Part shown: one piece after another, positions 41,581-52,177 of the stretch | Position numbering within the stretch: position 1 is the first letter of the stretch | Layout of the letters: every line of letters starts with the position of its first letter | Source of the DNA: Pseudomonas sivasensis | GTDB taxonomy: Bacteria > Pseudomonadota > Gammaproteobacteria > Pseudomonadales > Pseudomonadaceae | NCBI RefSeq assembly: GCF_013778505.1 | Contig: NZ_JAAOWU010000005.1 | Span: 218,924-282,923, forward strand | Length of the DNA: 64,000 bases | Reading direction: 5' to 3' | Program-made: the position numbers and the translations under genes | The notes under the pieces: model-generated | Told to the model about the DNA's origin: nothing | What the model saw: the letters and a program-made list of their open reading frames with translations, nothing else | Databases searched by the model: none

Positions 41581-41589
41581 TGTTATGAT
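41581..41589 (+). promoter_or_regulatory. Extended -10 element upstream of yccA
   Basis: TGT-TATGAT is an extended -10 with no clear -35. It lies 40 bases before the yccA start, which has AAGGAG. Confidence 0.35.
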
Positions 41590-41628
41590 CTTTGCGACTG
41601 AACGTTTCAAAACCGAAGGAGTGTCGCC

Positions 41629-42300
41629 ATGCGCGAACAGAATTACGCAGTGAATGGTAACGCGCAGGCTGAGCAGCTTGAAGTCAGCCGCGTGTTGCGC
41701 AACACCTATGGCCTGCTCGCCCTTACCCTCGCATTCAGCGGCGTGATGGCGTTCGTAGCGCAGCAGATGCGCGTCGGCTATCCGAATATCTTTGTCGTGC
41801 TGATTGGCTTCTATGGTCTGTTTTTCCTGACCAACAAGCTGCGTGACTCGGCCTGGGGCTTGGTGTCGGCGTTTGCCTTGACCGGTTTCATGGGCTTCAT
41901 CCTCGGCCCGATCCTCAACCGTTACCTCGGCATGGCTGGCGGAGCGGAAGTGGTCAGCTCGGCGTTTGCTATGACGGCCCTGGTATTTGGCGGTCTGTCG
42001 GCCTACGTGCTGATCACCCGCAAGGACATGAGCTTCCTGGGCGGCTTTATCACCGCAGGCTTCTTCGTATTGCTGGCGGCGGTGGTTGCAGGCATGTTCT
42101 TCCAGATCAGTGGCCTGCAACTGGCGATCAGCGCGGGGTTTGTGCTGTTCTCCTCGGTGTGCATCCTGTTCCAGACCAGCGCCATTATCCACGGCGGTGA
42201 GCGCAACTACATCATGGCCACTGTTAGCCTGTATGTGTCGATCTACAACCTGTTTATCAGCCTGTTGCAGATCTTCGGCATCATGAGCCGCGATGACTGA
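41629..42300 (+). CDS. yccA: Bax inhibitor-1/YccA family membrane protein
   Basis: The 223-residue protein has seven hydrophobic segments starting near residue 28, and the BI-1 family pattern with GPILNRYLGMAGG in the middle and LFISLLQIFGI at the end. In E. coli YccA is an FtsH substrate and modulator. The ATG follows AAGGAG. A bidirectional terminator separates it from convergent murB. Confidence 0.92.
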   Translation: MREQNYAVNGNAQAEQLEVSRVLRNTYGLLALTLAFSGVMAFVAQQMRVGYPNIFVVLIGFYGLFFLTNKLRDSAWGLVSAFALTGFMGFILGPILNRYLGMAGGAEVVSSAFAMTALVFGGLSAYVLITRKDMSFLGGFITAGFFVLLAAVVAGMFFQISGLQLAISAGFVLFSSVCILFQTSAIIHGGERNYIMATVSLYVSIYNLFISLLQIFGIMSRDD

Positions 42301-42314
42301 TTGTTAGCCGAATA

Positions 42315-42350
42315 AAAAATGCCCCGCATCGAAAGATACGGGGCATTTTT
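42315..42350. terminator. Bidirectional terminator between yccA and murB
   Basis: AAAAATGCCCCG (42315-42326) and CGGGGCATTTTT (42339-42350) form a GC stem with an inner GAAA loop and T-runs on both strands. Confidence 0.85.
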
Positions 42351-42376
42351 ATTTTTTACTTACTAGGAGCAAGGCA

Positions 42377-43396
42377 TCAGTACTGGTTGGGTTCCATTTC
42401 CAGTTCGACCTTGAAACGCTCAACGATATCCTTTTGGATACGCTGGGCCAGGTGCGCAATATCATGCCCTGTGGCGTTGCCATAGTTGACAAGCACTAGC
42501 GCCTGCAGCTTGTGCACGCCCGCGTCACCCTCACGAAAGCCCTTCCAGCCGGCCTTGTCGATCAGCCAACCGGCGGCAAGCTTCATGTGCCTATCCCCCT
42601 GGGGGTAGGCCACCAGGTCCGGATACTGCGCTCGAAGTTCTTCAGCCAATGCCCTGGTCACCAGCGGATTCTTGAAGAAGCTGCCGGCATTGCCCAGTAC
42701 TGCCGGATCTGGCAATTTTTCGCTGCGAATGCTGCAAATCGCGCGACTGACATCGCTTGGCGTCGCGTCAGTGATGCCCTGCCCTGCCAGGCGCTGTTGT
42801 ACCGGACCATAGTCGAGTTTGAGGTGGCTGACGCGGCTCAGGGCAAAGCGTACCCGCAGGATCAACCAGCGTCCGGTTTCGTGCTTGAACAGGCTGTCAC
42901 GGTAGGCAAAGTTGCATTCTTGCAGGCTGAAGTCCCGTAGCTCACCGGTGTAACGATCCAGTGCGGTCAGGCCGGCAAATACATCCTTGATCTCCACACC
43001 GTAGGCGCCAATGTTCTGCATGGGGGCAGCCCCAACGGTCCCAGGGATAAGACTGAGATTCTCCAGACCGCAAAAGCCCTCCGCCAATGTCCAAAGTACA
43101 AATGGGTGCCACGCCTCGCCCGCTTCGGCTTCAACCACCACATGCACGCCGTCATCGTGCAGCACGCGAATGCCCTGGGTGGCCATACGTAGCACCAACG
43201 CAGGTATGTCCTGGGTCAGCAGCAGATTGCTGCCACCGCCAATCACCAATAAGGGCAACGCTTGTGCCGAAGCGTAAGCCAATGCCTCTCGCACATCGGC
43301 GTCGCTGCTGGCCTCGGCATAAAGCCAGGCGCGCACGTCGATGCCAAAACTGTTGAATGGCTTGAGCGAAACCTGCGCATGCACTTGCAAGGTCAT
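42377..43396 (-). CDS. murB: UDP-N-acetylmuramate dehydrogenase
   Basis: The 339-residue type I MurB has the FAD-binding segment LPLLVIGGGSNLLL, IPGTVGAAPMQNIGAYG, and the catalytic-serine region GSFFKNP. It reduces UDP-GlcNAc enolpyruvate to UDP-MurNAc in cytoplasmic cell-wall synthesis. It is last in a seven-gene cluster of cell-envelope genes on the minus strand and overlaps the phosphatase gene by four bases. Confidence 0.95.
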   Translation of the reverse strand: MTLQVHAQVSLKPFNSFGIDVRAWLYAEASSDADVREALAYASAQALPLLVIGGGSNLLLTQDIPALVLRMATQGIRVLHDDGVHVVVEAEAGEAWHPFVLWTLAEGFCGLENLSLIPGTVGAAPMQNIGAYGVEIKDVFAGLTALDRYTGELRDFSLQECNFAYRDSLFKHETGRWLILRVRFALSRVSHLKLDYGPVQQRLAGQGITDATPSDVSRAICSIRSEKLPDPAVLGNAGSFFKNPLVTRALAEELRAQYPDLVAYPQGDRHMKLAAGWLIDKAGWKGFREGDAGVHKLQALVLVNYGNATGHDIAHLAQRIQKDIVERFKVELEMEPNQY

Positions 43397-43857
43397 AACC
43401 GCCCCTTCAATTCGATCACCAATAAATCACAGGCCCGCTCGATCAGGTCCAGCACCCGCTCGAAGCCTTGCTCGCCCTCGTAATACGGGTCTGGCACGTC
43501 GTCCACTTCCGAATGGTAGCGGCGCAGAAACAAATCCAGTTCGGCCTTACCCTGCCCTGACTGTAGCGCCTTGAGGTTACGCAGGTTGCTGCTATCCATC
43601 GCCAGGATCAGGTCGTAACGCGCAAAGTCAGCACGGGAGACCTGCTGGGCACGCTGGGCCGACAAATCGTAACCGCGGACCAACGCTGCACGCTGGCTGC
43701 GCTGGTCCGGCGGGTTACCGACATGCCAGTCGCCGGTGCCAGCAGAAGCTACCTCGACCTGTCCGGCCAGCCCGGCTTCGCGCAATTTATGGCGCAGGAC
43801 GCCTTCAGCGGTGGGCGAGCGACAGATATTGCCCAGGCAGACAAACAGAACCTCCAT
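43393..43857 (-). CDS. Low-molecular-weight protein tyrosine phosphatase
   Basis: The 154-residue protein starts VLFVCLGNICRSPTAEGVL, with the Cys-x5-Arg-Ser loop, and contains the DPYYEGEQGF motif with the general acid Asp. It is between kdsB and murB, so it may be linked to envelope polysaccharide. It abuts the kdsB stop at one base. Confidence 0.93.
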   Translation of the reverse strand: MEVLFVCLGNICRSPTAEGVLRHKLREAGLAGQVEVASAGTGDWHVGNPPDQRSQRAALVRGYDLSAQRAQQVSRADFARYDLILAMDSSNLRNLKALQSGQGKAELDLFLRRYHSEVDDVPDPYYEGEQGFERVLDLIERACDLLVIELKGRL

Positions 43858-44621
43858 CAGGCCCCCAGCAGGCGACGGACGCGCTCAAGGTCTTCCGGGG
43901 TATCGACACCGGCAGGCGGCGCTTCCAACGCATCGCCTACGTGAATACGCACGCCGTGCCACAGGGCCCGCAGTTGTTCCAGGGATTCGGTATTTTCCAA
44001 CCAGCACGGTCCCCAACTGACGAAGTCATGCAGGAAACCGGCGCGGTAGGCATAGATGCCGATATGCCGGCGGTACGGTACGCCCTCCGGCAACACGTCT
44101 CGGTTCTTGGCAAAGGCGTCACGTGCCCAGGGCAAGGTGGAACGGCTGAAGGTCAACGCCAGGCCATTCACATCACTGACCACCTTCACCACGTTCGGGT
44201 TGAACAGGGTTTCAATGTCGTGAATCGGCTCGGCAAGGGTGGCCATGCGCGCTTCACCATGGGCAGCCAGGTTGGCGGCCACCTGGTCGATCACGCTCGG
44301 CGGAATCAACGGTTCGTCGCCTTGTACATTGACCACGATGGCGTCAGGCGCCAGACCAAGCTGCGTGGCCACTTCGGCCAGGCGGTCGGTGCCGGAGTTA
44401 TGGTCTTCGCGGGTTAATACCGCTTCGGCGCCGAAGCGTTTGCACGCGTCAATAATGCGTGGATCGTCGGTCGCTACAACCACCCGATCAGCGCTGCTTT
44501 TACAGGCCTGTTCCCACACCAGCTGGATCATCGGCTTGCTGCCGATCAATTGCAGCGGCTTGCCTGGCAGGCGGGTCGATGCGTAACGCGAGGGAATGAC
44601 AACGGTAAAGGCGGTGGTCAT
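43857..44621 (-). CDS. kdsB: CMP-KDO synthetase
   Basis: The 254-residue protein begins with the nucleotidyltransferase motif [16 protein letters not shown] and has [12 protein letters not shown] and YAYRAGFL segments. It activates Kdo with CTP for lipopolysaccharide core synthesis. It overlaps the next gene upstream by four bases. Confidence 0.95.
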   Translation of the reverse strand: MTTAFTVVIPSRYASTRLPGKPLQLIGSKPMIQLVWEQACKSSADRVVVATDDPRIIDACKRFGAEAVLTREDHNSGTDRLAEVATQLGLAPDAIVVNVQGDEPLIPPSVIDQVAANLAAHGEARMATLAEPIHDIETLFNPNVVKVVSDVNGLALTFSRSTLPWARDAFAKNRDVLPEGVPYRRHIGIYAYRAGFLHDFVSWGPCWLENTESLEQLRALWHGVRIHVGDALEAPPAGVDTPEDLERVRRLLGA

Positions 44622-44803
44622 TTATCCAGGCGCTCATCGGTGGTCAGGGTGCGGGCTTCGCTTTCCAGCATCACCGGGATGCCATCACGGATCGGATATG
44701 CCAGGCCCGCGCCTTTACTGATCAGCTCGGTTTTGTCGGCGCTTAGCTTGAGCGGGCCTTTGCAGATCGGGCAAGCAAGGATATCGAGCAGTTTGGTGTC
44801 CAT
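44618..44803 (-). CDS. Trm112/YcaR-type small protein
   Basis: The 61-residue protein starts [18 protein letters not shown] and matches the Trm112p-like family; the second Cys pair is absent. It is regularly found between lpxK and kdsB in gammaproteobacteria. Its role here is not known. Confidence 0.92.
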   Translation of the reverse strand: MDTKLLDILACPICKGPLKLSADKTELISKGAGLAYPIRDGIPVMLESEARTLTTDERLDK

Positions 44804-44827
44804 GAATATTTCCTGGAAAGAAGTGTT

Positions 44828-45841
44828 TTAAGGCAAGAGACGGGCGGGCAACAAGCGCGTCAGCTGCGTGTCGAACCACGCGACGAACGCCGGTGACGGC
44901 ACCGCATCCACCGCAAGGTACCACCAGTCGGGCTGGGCAAAGGCGCGGCACTTCACCGCGTCCTTCTCGGTCATTACCAGCGGCAATGACGGAGTAAAAT
45001 TCAAGACTTCGGCGCTGTAGGGCGCATGGTCGGCAAACGCATGGGGTATCGGTTGCCAGTGTAGCGTTTCAAGGGTGTTGAAGAAACGTTGCGGGTTGCC
45101 GATACCGGCGACCGCGTGCACCCGTTGACCTGCTTGAAAGTACTCCACCGACTGGCGTTCGCCGGTATACAGATTGACGAGTGCCGTAGGCTGCAGGCGG
45201 AAGGCAAAGCCATCGTCGCGATCTGATACTGCGCCGTTATAGAGCAGCGCATCTACACTCTGCAGGCGCTCGACCGGCTCGCGCAACGGCCCGGCCGGGA
45301 GGCAACGACGATTACCAAGGCCACGGGCGGCGTCGATCAACACCAGTTCCAGGTCACGGGCCAGGCGATAGTGTTGCAGACCATCATCGGAAAGAATCAG
45401 GTCCAGCGGCTCGCTGGCCAACAGTGCCTTGACCGCACGGCTGCGATCGGGATCGATCATCATGGGCACGCCGCAACGCTGCACGATCAACAAAGGTTCG
45501 TCACCCGCCACTTCGGCGCTTTGGCTGGCCTCGACGCGCCATGGCAGTTGCGCAGGCTTGGCGCCGTACCCTCGACTGACCACACCTACACGCAAGCCAT
45601 TGCGCCGACAGTGTTCGATCAACCACAGGATCAACGGCGTCTTGCCGGTGCCGCCTACGGTGATGTTACCGACCACCACCACTGGCACGGGCGATTGATA
45701 AATGTCGCCCTCGCCCGCCACGAACCGCGCGCGTTTGCGCTGCACTACGCGGCGATACAAAGACTCCAGCGGCCGCAATAACGCGAGCGCCGGATGCCCC
45801 TCGTACCAGGCCTTGAGCAAACGATCGGACATGGACATCAA
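44828..45841 (-). CDS. lpxK: Tetraacyldisaccharide 4'-kinase
   Basis: The 337-residue protein has the P-loop [14 protein letters not shown], and [22 protein letters not shown]. It phosphorylates the lipid A precursor at the inner membrane. ATG 45841 overlaps the exbD stop by four bases. Confidence 0.95.
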   Translation of the reverse strand: MMSMSDRLLKAWYEGHPALALLRPLESLYRRVVQRKRARFVAGEGDIYQSPVPVVVVGNITVGGTGKTPLILWLIEHCRRNGLRVGVVSRGYGAKPAQLPWRVEASQSAEVAGDEPLLIVQRCGVPMMIDPDRSRAVKALLASEPLDLILSDDGLQHYRLARDLELVLIDAARGLGNRRCLPAGPLREPVERLQSVDALLYNGAVSDRDDGFAFRLQPTALVNLYTGERQSVEYFQAGQRVHAVAGIGNPQRFFNTLETLHWQPIPHAFADHAPYSAEVLNFTPSLPLVMTEKDAVKCRAFAQPDWWYLAVDAVPSPAFVAWFDTQLTRLLPARLLP

Positions 45842-46266
45842 GGTTGGCTCGCCGCCTCGACAGTGCTCATGCGCAGATGGCTGAAACCGAGCTTGCCGGC
45901 GGCGTCCATCGCGGTGATAACGGCCTGGTGCTGGGTCTTGCCATCGGCACTGATGGACAACGGCATCTTGGTGTCTCCTCCGGATTCTTTCTCCAGGGCG
46001 ACCATCAGGCTGTCGAGATCGTTTTTCTCCAGTAACTGGTTATTCACCGAGAACGCGCCGTCGGCGCTGATGGCGATGTCCAGTTGCTTGATTTCCTGGT
46101 CTTCCGCCGGCGAACCACTCACCGCTTCCGGCAAGTCGACACGCAGTTCGGTCTGCCGGGTGAAGGTGGTGGTGACGACAAAAAACAGCAGCAGGATAAA
46201 TACCACGTCGATCAGCGACGCGAGGTTGATATCGACATTTTCCCGTTGCTTGCGGCGAAATTTCAC
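45838..46266 (-). CDS. exbD: ExbD/TolR family proton-channel protein
   Basis: The 142-residue protein has a short cytoplasmic start, one membrane helix with [14 protein letters not shown] (Asp20 in the pore), and a periplasmic domain. It powers outer-membrane transport or lipid A export with its ExbB partner. It overlaps that gene by four bases. Confidence 0.93.
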   Translation of the reverse strand: MKFRRKQRENVDINLASLIDVVFILLLFFVVTTTFTRQTELRVDLPEAVSGSPAEDQEIKQLDIAISADGAFSVNNQLLEKNDLDSLMVALEKESGGDTKMPLSISADGKTQHQAVITAMDAAGKLGFSHLRMSTVEAASQP

Positions 46267-46898
46267 GCTTTGCCCCCAACCAGGTCCACATCACGGTCGC
46301 CTTGCACCACTTCCACCAACTTGATGGCCTCCTGCTCCATGCCGACCACCAGCTCATCAATGCGCCGCTGCAGGAAACGATGGAAGAACACCGCAGGAAT
46401 ACCGACCATCAAGCCTGCTGCCGTGGTAATCAGGGCCTTGGAAATCCCCCCGGCGAGCACCGCCGCGTTGGTGGTCATGCCCGACCCCATGAATGAGCTG
46501 AAAATATCGATCATGCCCAATACCGTTCCCAGCAGACCGAGCAACGGTGCCATGGCAGCGATGGTGCCGAGAGCATTAATGTAGCGCTCCAGTTCATGAA
46601 TAACCCGGGCGGCGGCCTCTTCAATGCACTCTTTCATGATCTCGCGGCCATGCTTGGAGTTAGCCAAGCCCGCGGCGAGGATTTCGCCCAAAGGCGAATC
46701 AGCGCGCAATGCCTTGAGTTTTTCCTTGTCCAGTTGCTTGTTCTTGATCCAGCCCCAGACCTGCCCCAATAGATGCTCGGGCGTGACTCGACTGGCGCGC
46801 AGGGTCCACAAGCGTTCGGCAACGATGCCGAGTGCGGCGATGGAGCTCAAGATAATCGGCAACATCATCCAGCCGCCGGATTTGACCAATTCCCACAC
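46263..46898 (-). CDS. exbB: ExbB/TolQ/MotA family proton-channel protein
   Basis: I start at GTG 46898 because GAGGGG lies nine bases upstream and the residues WELVKSGGWMMLPII then match relatives; the longer frame to 46949 has no such site. The 211-residue protein has three membrane helices and the AMAPLLGLLGTVLGMI and ALITTAAGLMVGIPA motifs. It forms the channel with ExbD. Confidence 0.92.
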   Translation of the reverse strand: MWELVKSGGWMMLPIILSSIAALGIVAERLWTLRASRVTPEHLLGQVWGWIKNKQLDKEKLKALRADSPLGEILAAGLANSKHGREIMKECIEEAAARVIHELERYINALGTIAAMAPLLGLLGTVLGMIDIFSSFMGSGMTTNAAVLAGGISKALITTAAGLMVGIPAVFFHRFLQRRIDELVVGMEQEAIKLVEVVQGDRDVDLVGGKA

Positions 46899-47008
46899 AG
46901 TGAATGTCCCCTCGAAAAAGTGCGCCACTTTACCATACAGGTTCGGCAACGGGGTTCGTCAGCCATGGCTTCGCCTGTCGTAGGCTCCAGCCTTATAGTA
47001 ACGTCGAA

Positions 47009-49234
47009 TTACGGTAACGCTTCGCGCCAAAAACGGCGTTGACTACGCGCAACAATGGGTGGCAGGAAAGCCCCCAATTGCAAGCGCACCGCTCCATGCT
47101 CAGCACTGTCATATAACTGGCTGCCCAGCGCCTGGTAGCGCTCAACCACCTGTGGATGAGGATGGCCGAACGCATTGCCACGCCCACGGGAGATCAGCAC
47201 TGACGTGGGTGCCAGCCGCCGTAGAAAAGGCCAGGATGACGAACTCCGGCTGCCATGGTGAGGGGCTTGCAGCCAATCGGTCCGCACGGCCAGTGGTGAG
47301 TCGAGAAATGCCCGTTCGGCGGCGCGATCAATATCCCCGGTGAGCAATAGCCGTTCACCATTGGCTTGGACCTGCAGAACGCAAGACTTTGGATTGCCAT
47401 TAATAGCCTCAGACCACTGCCACAACTCGAATGACACACCGTCCCACTCCCACTGTTCGCCACTGATACATGGCTGGGCTCCGAGAAACGCTGGCAACCC
47501 TTCGGTTTCGCCGCCCACGACCCGCTTGATCGGCACCCCTCGGGCAACAGCCGCTGCCCCACCGGCATGATCGGCATCAGCGTGACTAAGCAACATCATG
47601 TCCAGTGACTCGACGCCGAGTTTTTTCAGCGACGGCAATACCACACGAGCCCCAAGATCAACTGTGCCAGACCGCAGGCCGGCGTCGTAAAGCAACGTGT
47701 GATGCCGGGTACGCAGAATCAAGGACTGCCCCTGCCCCACATCCAACTGCACCACCTCCACACGCCCATGGGGCACCGGCTCACGCGGTGGAAAGACTGC
47801 CAACAGCAACATAGGCCAGCCCAACAGCCGAAACGGCACGCCTTTGGGCAGCAACAACAGCACCGCACCCATCAGACTGATCAGCCAGTAACCCAAGGGC
47901 ACATCGGCAGGTATCCACGCGGGCACTTGCCCTGCGAGCCATGCCAGACCCAGGAACAACGCATCCAACGCCCCACCCGCCAGCCACAGCAAGCCCTCCC
48001 CCAAATATGGCAGCGGCAGCATGGCGGTCCCCAGCAACGCCAGCGGCAACACCACAAGACTGATCCAAGGCACGGCCACCAGATTGGCCAGCGGCGCACT
48101 GACGCTGATGGGCAACCCGAGCACCAACAACACAGGAAGCAGGCCAATGGCAATAAACCATTGAGGACGCGTCCAGGCCTGCCAGACACCCCACGGCCCC
48201 AGGCGCCCGCCGAAAGCCAGGATCAATACGGCAACAGCCGTAAAAGAAAGCCAAAACCCCGGTTGCAGGCTGGCCAATGGTTCAAGGATCAGTACACCAT
48301 TGAGCGCCAGCAACAACGGCCACCAGAACCCCAAATGACGGAAGCGCAAACGCCACAGCAGCATCAGGCCCACCATGACGCAGGCCCGCTGGACCGGCAC
48401 ACCGAACCCCGCCAACAGGCCATAACCCAGCGCGGACGCAAACGCCAAGCCACACGCCCACGGCAGCCATGGCCACATTCGAGGCCAGAAACCGTAGCGT
48501 GCCAGTAACGCGACCAACCCGTAGATCAGCCCCGCCAGCAGGCCGATATGCTGGCCGGAAATCACCAGCAGGTGCACCGTGCCGGTGTCCTGCAACACCT
48601 GCCAATCCTCGGCTGCCAGCCCGGAACCGTCCCCCAGCACCAAAGCTGCCAGGCCCGCCTCGCGACCTTGAGCGTCGACGGCAATCAACCGTTGGCGGAC
48701 CGTGTCGCGCCAGGCATGGCGGGCCGGCGACAGGCGCTCACCGTCTTTTACCGAGCCAGTGGCGCCAATGCGTTGGGCCAGCAACCATGCCTCTTGATCA
48801 AAACCGTGAAAATTTAGCAGCCCGGACGGCCGCTTAAGCGTGACTGCCAGGCGCCAGCGCTCCCCGCTGCGTACCTCGGGCCCACCGTGCCAGGACACAC
48901 GGATGCGCTTGGGCAACCGGGCGTTACGCGACCGGCTGTCGGCCAGATCGAAACGCACCCCGGTGCCGGTCTGTTGTGGCAACCCAATGACGCGCCCCTC
49001 CAACCATCGCGTCTGGCCATCGAGCGCCGGTGGCAGGCGATCATCCAGCGCCCATTGCGCACTGATGCACGCCCAGCTCAAGCCCAGCAGGAAAAACGCC
49101 AAGGGAGACGTACGAAATGGCAGCAGCATCAAAACCAGCACCAGCATGGCTATCAGCCATCCAGTGGTCGGTAACTCAGGTAGGAAACGCAGGGCAAGCA
49201 AGCCCAGCGCCAGCGCGAACATCCCTGTCTTCAT
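47009..49234 (-). CDS. comEC: ComEC/Rec2 DNA-uptake channel
   Basis: The 741-residue protein has an N-terminal membrane anchor and DUF4131-like region, a central Competence domain with about eight membrane spans (ISGQHIGLLAGLIYG), and a C-terminal metallo-beta-lactamase domain with MLLSHADADHAGG. It carries single-stranded DNA across the inner membrane. It appears complete, which leaves natural transformation possible. Confidence 0.93.
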   Translation of the reverse strand: MKTGMFALALGLLALRFLPELPTTGWLIAMLVLVLMLLPFRTSPLAFFLLGLSWACISAQWALDDRLPPALDGQTRWLEGRVIGLPQQTGTGVRFDLADSRSRNARLPKRIRVSWHGGPEVRSGERWRLAVTLKRPSGLLNFHGFDQEAWLLAQRIGATGSVKDGERLSPARHAWRDTVRQRLIAVDAQGREAGLAALVLGDGSGLAAEDWQVLQDTGTVHLLVISGQHIGLLAGLIYGLVALLARYGFWPRMWPWLPWACGLAFASALGYGLLAGFGVPVQRACVMVGLMLLWRLRFRHLGFWWPLLLALNGVLILEPLASLQPGFWLSFTAVAVLILAFGGRLGPWGVWQAWTRPQWFIAIGLLPVLLVLGLPISVSAPLANLVAVPWISLVVLPLALLGTAMLPLPYLGEGLLWLAGGALDALFLGLAWLAGQVPAWIPADVPLGYWLISLMGAVLLLLPKGVPFRLLGWPMLLLAVFPPREPVPHGRVEVVQLDVGQGQSLILRTRHHTLLYDAGLRSGTVDLGARVVLPSLKKLGVESLDMMLLSHADADHAGGAAAVARGVPIKRVVGGETEGLPAFLGAQPCISGEQWEWDGVSFELWQWSEAINGNPKSCVLQVQANGERLLLTGDIDRAAERAFLDSPLAVRTDWLQAPHHGSRSSSSWPFLRRLAPTSVLISRGRGNAFGHPHPQVVERYQALGSQLYDSAEHGAVRLQLGAFLPPIVARSQRRFWREALP

Positions 49235-49369
49235 GAATCATCCTTTTCAAGTGATCCACTCAGTCTTAGCTGGGTGCTCGGTACGTCCTATGATGTTTTG
49301 TCACAAAGTCTGAATTTTCTGTTTATAGAATGCGGGCATACTTGCCCCTCGAACTGACCTGGACCCCTT

Positions 49370-49885
49370 ATGCCACGGCGCTTATTCAAACGGTACATGC
49401 CCGACCCCACCAGTATCAGGGAACACAAGTCATTACAGTTTCTTGGCACGCTGCTGCATGACCCGAACCTCTGGCATCTGAATCGGCACTCAGTGGCGCG
49501 CGCCATGGCGGTGGGTCTGTTCGCAGCATTTATCCCCATTCCGTTGCAGATGCTATTGGCTGCGGTGCTGGCAATTACCGTGCGCGGCAATATGCCCATC
49601 GCCGTCAGCCTGGTTTGGCTGACAAACCCGATCACGATGCCAGTGGTATTTGTTTGTACTTACATGACCGGCGCCTGGTTGATGAACGTGCCCCCGCGCA
49701 GCCTGCCCGATGACTTGACCTGGGAATGGATCAGCGGCCAGTTGAGTACGCTGTGGCAACCCTTCTTGCTCGGCTCAGTGGTGTTGGGGCTGGTGCTGGG
49801 CGCATTGGCCTATTGCCTGACGATGGGCTATTGGCGCTGGTGGGTCGCGCGCCAATGGAAGAAGCGCAAGCTGCGCCGGGGCTGA
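49370..49885 (+). CDS. DUF2062 membrane protein
   Basis: The 171-residue protein has the DUF2062 pattern: WHLNRHSVARAMAVGLFAAFIPIPLQM and VSLVWLTNPITMPVVFV. It has three or four membrane helices. Function is unknown; it is conserved beside comEC in pseudomonads. Confidence 0.9.
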   Translation: MPRRLFKRYMPDPTSIREHKSLQFLGTLLHDPNLWHLNRHSVARAMAVGLFAAFIPIPLQMLLAAVLAITVRGNMPIAVSLVWLTNPITMPVVFVCTYMTGAWLMNVPPRSLPDDLTWEWISGQLSTLWQPFLLGSVVLGLVLGALAYCLTMGYWRWWVARQWKKRKLRRG

Positions 49886-49888
49886 GCC

Positions 49889-51256
49889 CTAGCGCGCCGG
49901 TAACCGCAGGTGTACACGCAGGCCCTGACCGGTGTTTTGCGCCCACAGGCTGCCGTCCTGACGCTGAACGGCATTGCGCGCGATGCTCAGGCCCAGGCCG
50001 AAACCACCATCACCGGGCCGCGAGCCGTCCAAGCGCGTGAACGGCGCAAAAATCCGCTCCAGATCACGCTCATCAATCCCCCCGCCCTGATCCTCCAACC
50101 ACAGGTGCCAGTACTCCCCATCGCGTCGCCCATCCAGACACACAACCCCGTTCTCCGGAGAGTGGCGTATGGCGTTGCGCAGGATATTTTCCAAGGCCTG
50201 GGCCAGGGCGTTTAGATTACCGCGCACCCAACAGTCAGCGCCCAGCAGGCACGGCAGTCGCGATGCGGACCAATCGCTTTCAAAGCAGGCATTCTCCCGC
50301 AACATGTCCCACAACGCCTGTACCTGAAGATCCTCCTTGGGCAGTGGCGCCCGCTCGGTGTCCAGCCAGGCCAGCTGCAAGCTGTCTTCCACCAGGCGCT
50401 GCATAGCGTCAATCTCTCGGCCCAAACGCTCACGCAACTGAGCAAGATCCTGCTCGCTGTCGCAGGCCACGCGCAAGCGGCTCAACGGAGTGCGTAGTTC
50501 ATGGGACATGTCCCGCAGCAGTTGTTGTTGCAATACAACAGTGCCCTGCAAACGCTCAGACATGTGGTCAAACGCACGGCCCAACTCGCCCAATTCGTCC
50601 TGTCGACTGGTGGCGTCAAGGGGCATCCGCGTGTTCAATTGATCGGCACGCCAGGCATTGGCCTGCTCGCGCAGTTGATTGAGAGGCATGATCAGCAGCC
50701 GGTACAGGCCGACGCACAGCAACAAGGTAAAGAGGCCTGGAATCACACCATTGGTCACCACGCGCCAGACAACTTGATAACGCCCCGGCATAAAACGCTG
50801 TGGCAATTCAATGACCAGCGAACCGGCACCCGGATCTACCGCAAACGGGATCTTGAGCCACGGCAAGCCCTTGACGTGGCGGCTGACCGGCCAATCCAGG
50901 CCCCGCAAGAACGTCAGGCGCTGGCTTTCCGTAGCGGTCAGTGGATAGCTGCTCAACGACTGCAAGTCGTTGCCTATTACGCCGATCCACGTGCTTTCCT
51001 GTTTGCCCATCGCCTGCAGCCACGCATCAACACCGGCATGGCCGCCACGGTTCCAGGCCTGCTCGGCGCTCACCGCATAACCACTCAGCGTGACCCTCGC
51101 CTCGTCGGACAAATACGCGTTCTTTTGCTCCATGTACCGGCCCCAGGACCAACTAAGCCAGATCATCAGCAAACAGAAGGCAATCAACAGGCAGGCGAGC
51201 TTCCAAAATAATGAATGTTTGCCCGGCAGCCGTTTCAGCGCCCTTTCAAAGCCCAT
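49889..51256 (-). CDS. Sensor histidine kinase
   Basis: From ATG 51256 the 455-residue kinase has membrane helices at about 17-37 and 168-190, a periplasmic sensor between them, a HAMP domain, HisKA with MSHELRTPLSRL (His252), and a HATPase with LENILRNAIRHSPENG and GGFGLGLSIA. It overlaps the response regulator before it by 11 bases. The signal sensed is not evident. The longer frame to 51403 is inside the regulator gene. Confidence 0.92.
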   Translation of the reverse strand: MGFERALKRLPGKHSLFWKLACLLIAFCLLMIWLSWSWGRYMEQKNAYLSDEARVTLSGYAVSAEQAWNRGGHAGVDAWLQAMGKQESTWIGVIGNDLQSLSSYPLTATESQRLTFLRGLDWPVSRHVKGLPWLKIPFAVDPGAGSLVIELPQRFMPGRYQVVWRVVTNGVIPGLFTLLLCVGLYRLLIMPLNQLREQANAWRADQLNTRMPLDATSRQDELGELGRAFDHMSERLQGTVVLQQQLLRDMSHELRTPLSRLRVACDSEQDLAQLRERLGREIDAMQRLVEDSLQLAWLDTERAPLPKEDLQVQALWDMLRENACFESDWSASRLPCLLGADCWVRGNLNALAQALENILRNAIRHSPENGVVCLDGRRDGEYWHLWLEDQGGGIDERDLERIFAPFTRLDGSRPGDGGFGLGLSIARNAVQRQDGSLWAQNTGQGLRVHLRLPAR

Positions 51257-51986
51257 CGTCGTGACCACTGAGCACATAGCCCTTGCCCCACACCGTGCGC
51301 ACTTCGCGCTCGCTGTAGCCGATCGCCTTGAGCTTGCGACGGATCTGGCTGATGTGCATGTCGAGGCTGCGGTCATGGGGCGCATAGCCGCGCTGCAACA
51401 CATGTTGGTAAAGGAATGCTTTGCTGAGGACTTCTTCAGTGTTGCGGTGTAGGGTTTCCAACAGGCGGTATTCGCTGCGGGTCAGGCCTGCCCAGTGTTC
51501 CTGATGAAACACATCGCACAGCTCATCGTCGAAACGCAGTGTGCGAGCATCCCCACGCACCGGCGCAAGCGTCGGCAGCGGGCGTCGATCCAGGGCCACC
51601 CTGCGCAGGATGGCTTCGATGCGCACGCGCAACTCGACCATGCTGAACGGCTTAGGCAAGTAGTCATCGGCGCCCAGGCGAAAACCGCTGACGCGATCGG
51701 CCTCGGCACCCAATGCCGACATCAGGATTACCGGGATCGAATGACTCTGGCGTAGATGAGTCAAGATCGACAAACCATCCAGCCCCGGCAGCAGGATATC
51801 CATCAACACCAGGTCGAACGCCTGTTCGCGCGCCATCGCCAGCCCTTGCTGGCCGTTCTGGCACCAGGTGACCTGGAAGCCACAGCGCCCCAGATGCTCG
51901 TGGACATAGGCGCCCAGCACGGGATCATCTTCGATGGTCAGGATATTGGGTAGGCCAACTGCTGCGGGATTCATTAGCGTCTGCAA
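51246..51986 (-). CDS. OmpR-family response regulator
   Basis: The 246-residue protein has a receiver with acidic pair Asp20-Asp21 and phosphoacceptor Asp63 (LVLMDILLPGLDG), then a winged-helix output domain ending in VRTVWGKGYVLSG. It is the partner of the overlapping kinase and is divergent from gacS with 191 bases between. The targets are unknown. Confidence 0.93.
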   Translation of the reverse strand: MQTLMNPAAVGLPNILTIEDDPVLGAYVHEHLGRCGFQVTWCQNGQQGLAMAREQAFDLVLMDILLPGLDGLSILTHLRQSHSIPVILMSALGAEADRVSGFRLGADDYLPKPFSMVELRVRIEAILRRVALDRRPLPTLAPVRGDARTLRFDDELCDVFHQEHWAGLTRSEYRLLETLHRNTEEVLSKAFLYQHVLQRGYAPHDRSLDMHISQIRRKLKAIGYSEREVRTVWGKGYVLSGHDDGL

Positions 51987-52177
51987 GTCATTCTCAATCG
52001 CTGATTATTCAAGATTACCCTGGCGCAGGCAATCGCTACGGGGCCAAACGAGCCGAAGATTGCCCTCTCTCAACAATTTGCGAGATTCCAGGCCGTGCAA
52101 ATGGCTACACTGCGCAGGTGGCGCGGGCCGGATGCCGGCGCGGAAGATTGATTTCAGTGTGGTAGCAGGAGAGTGGC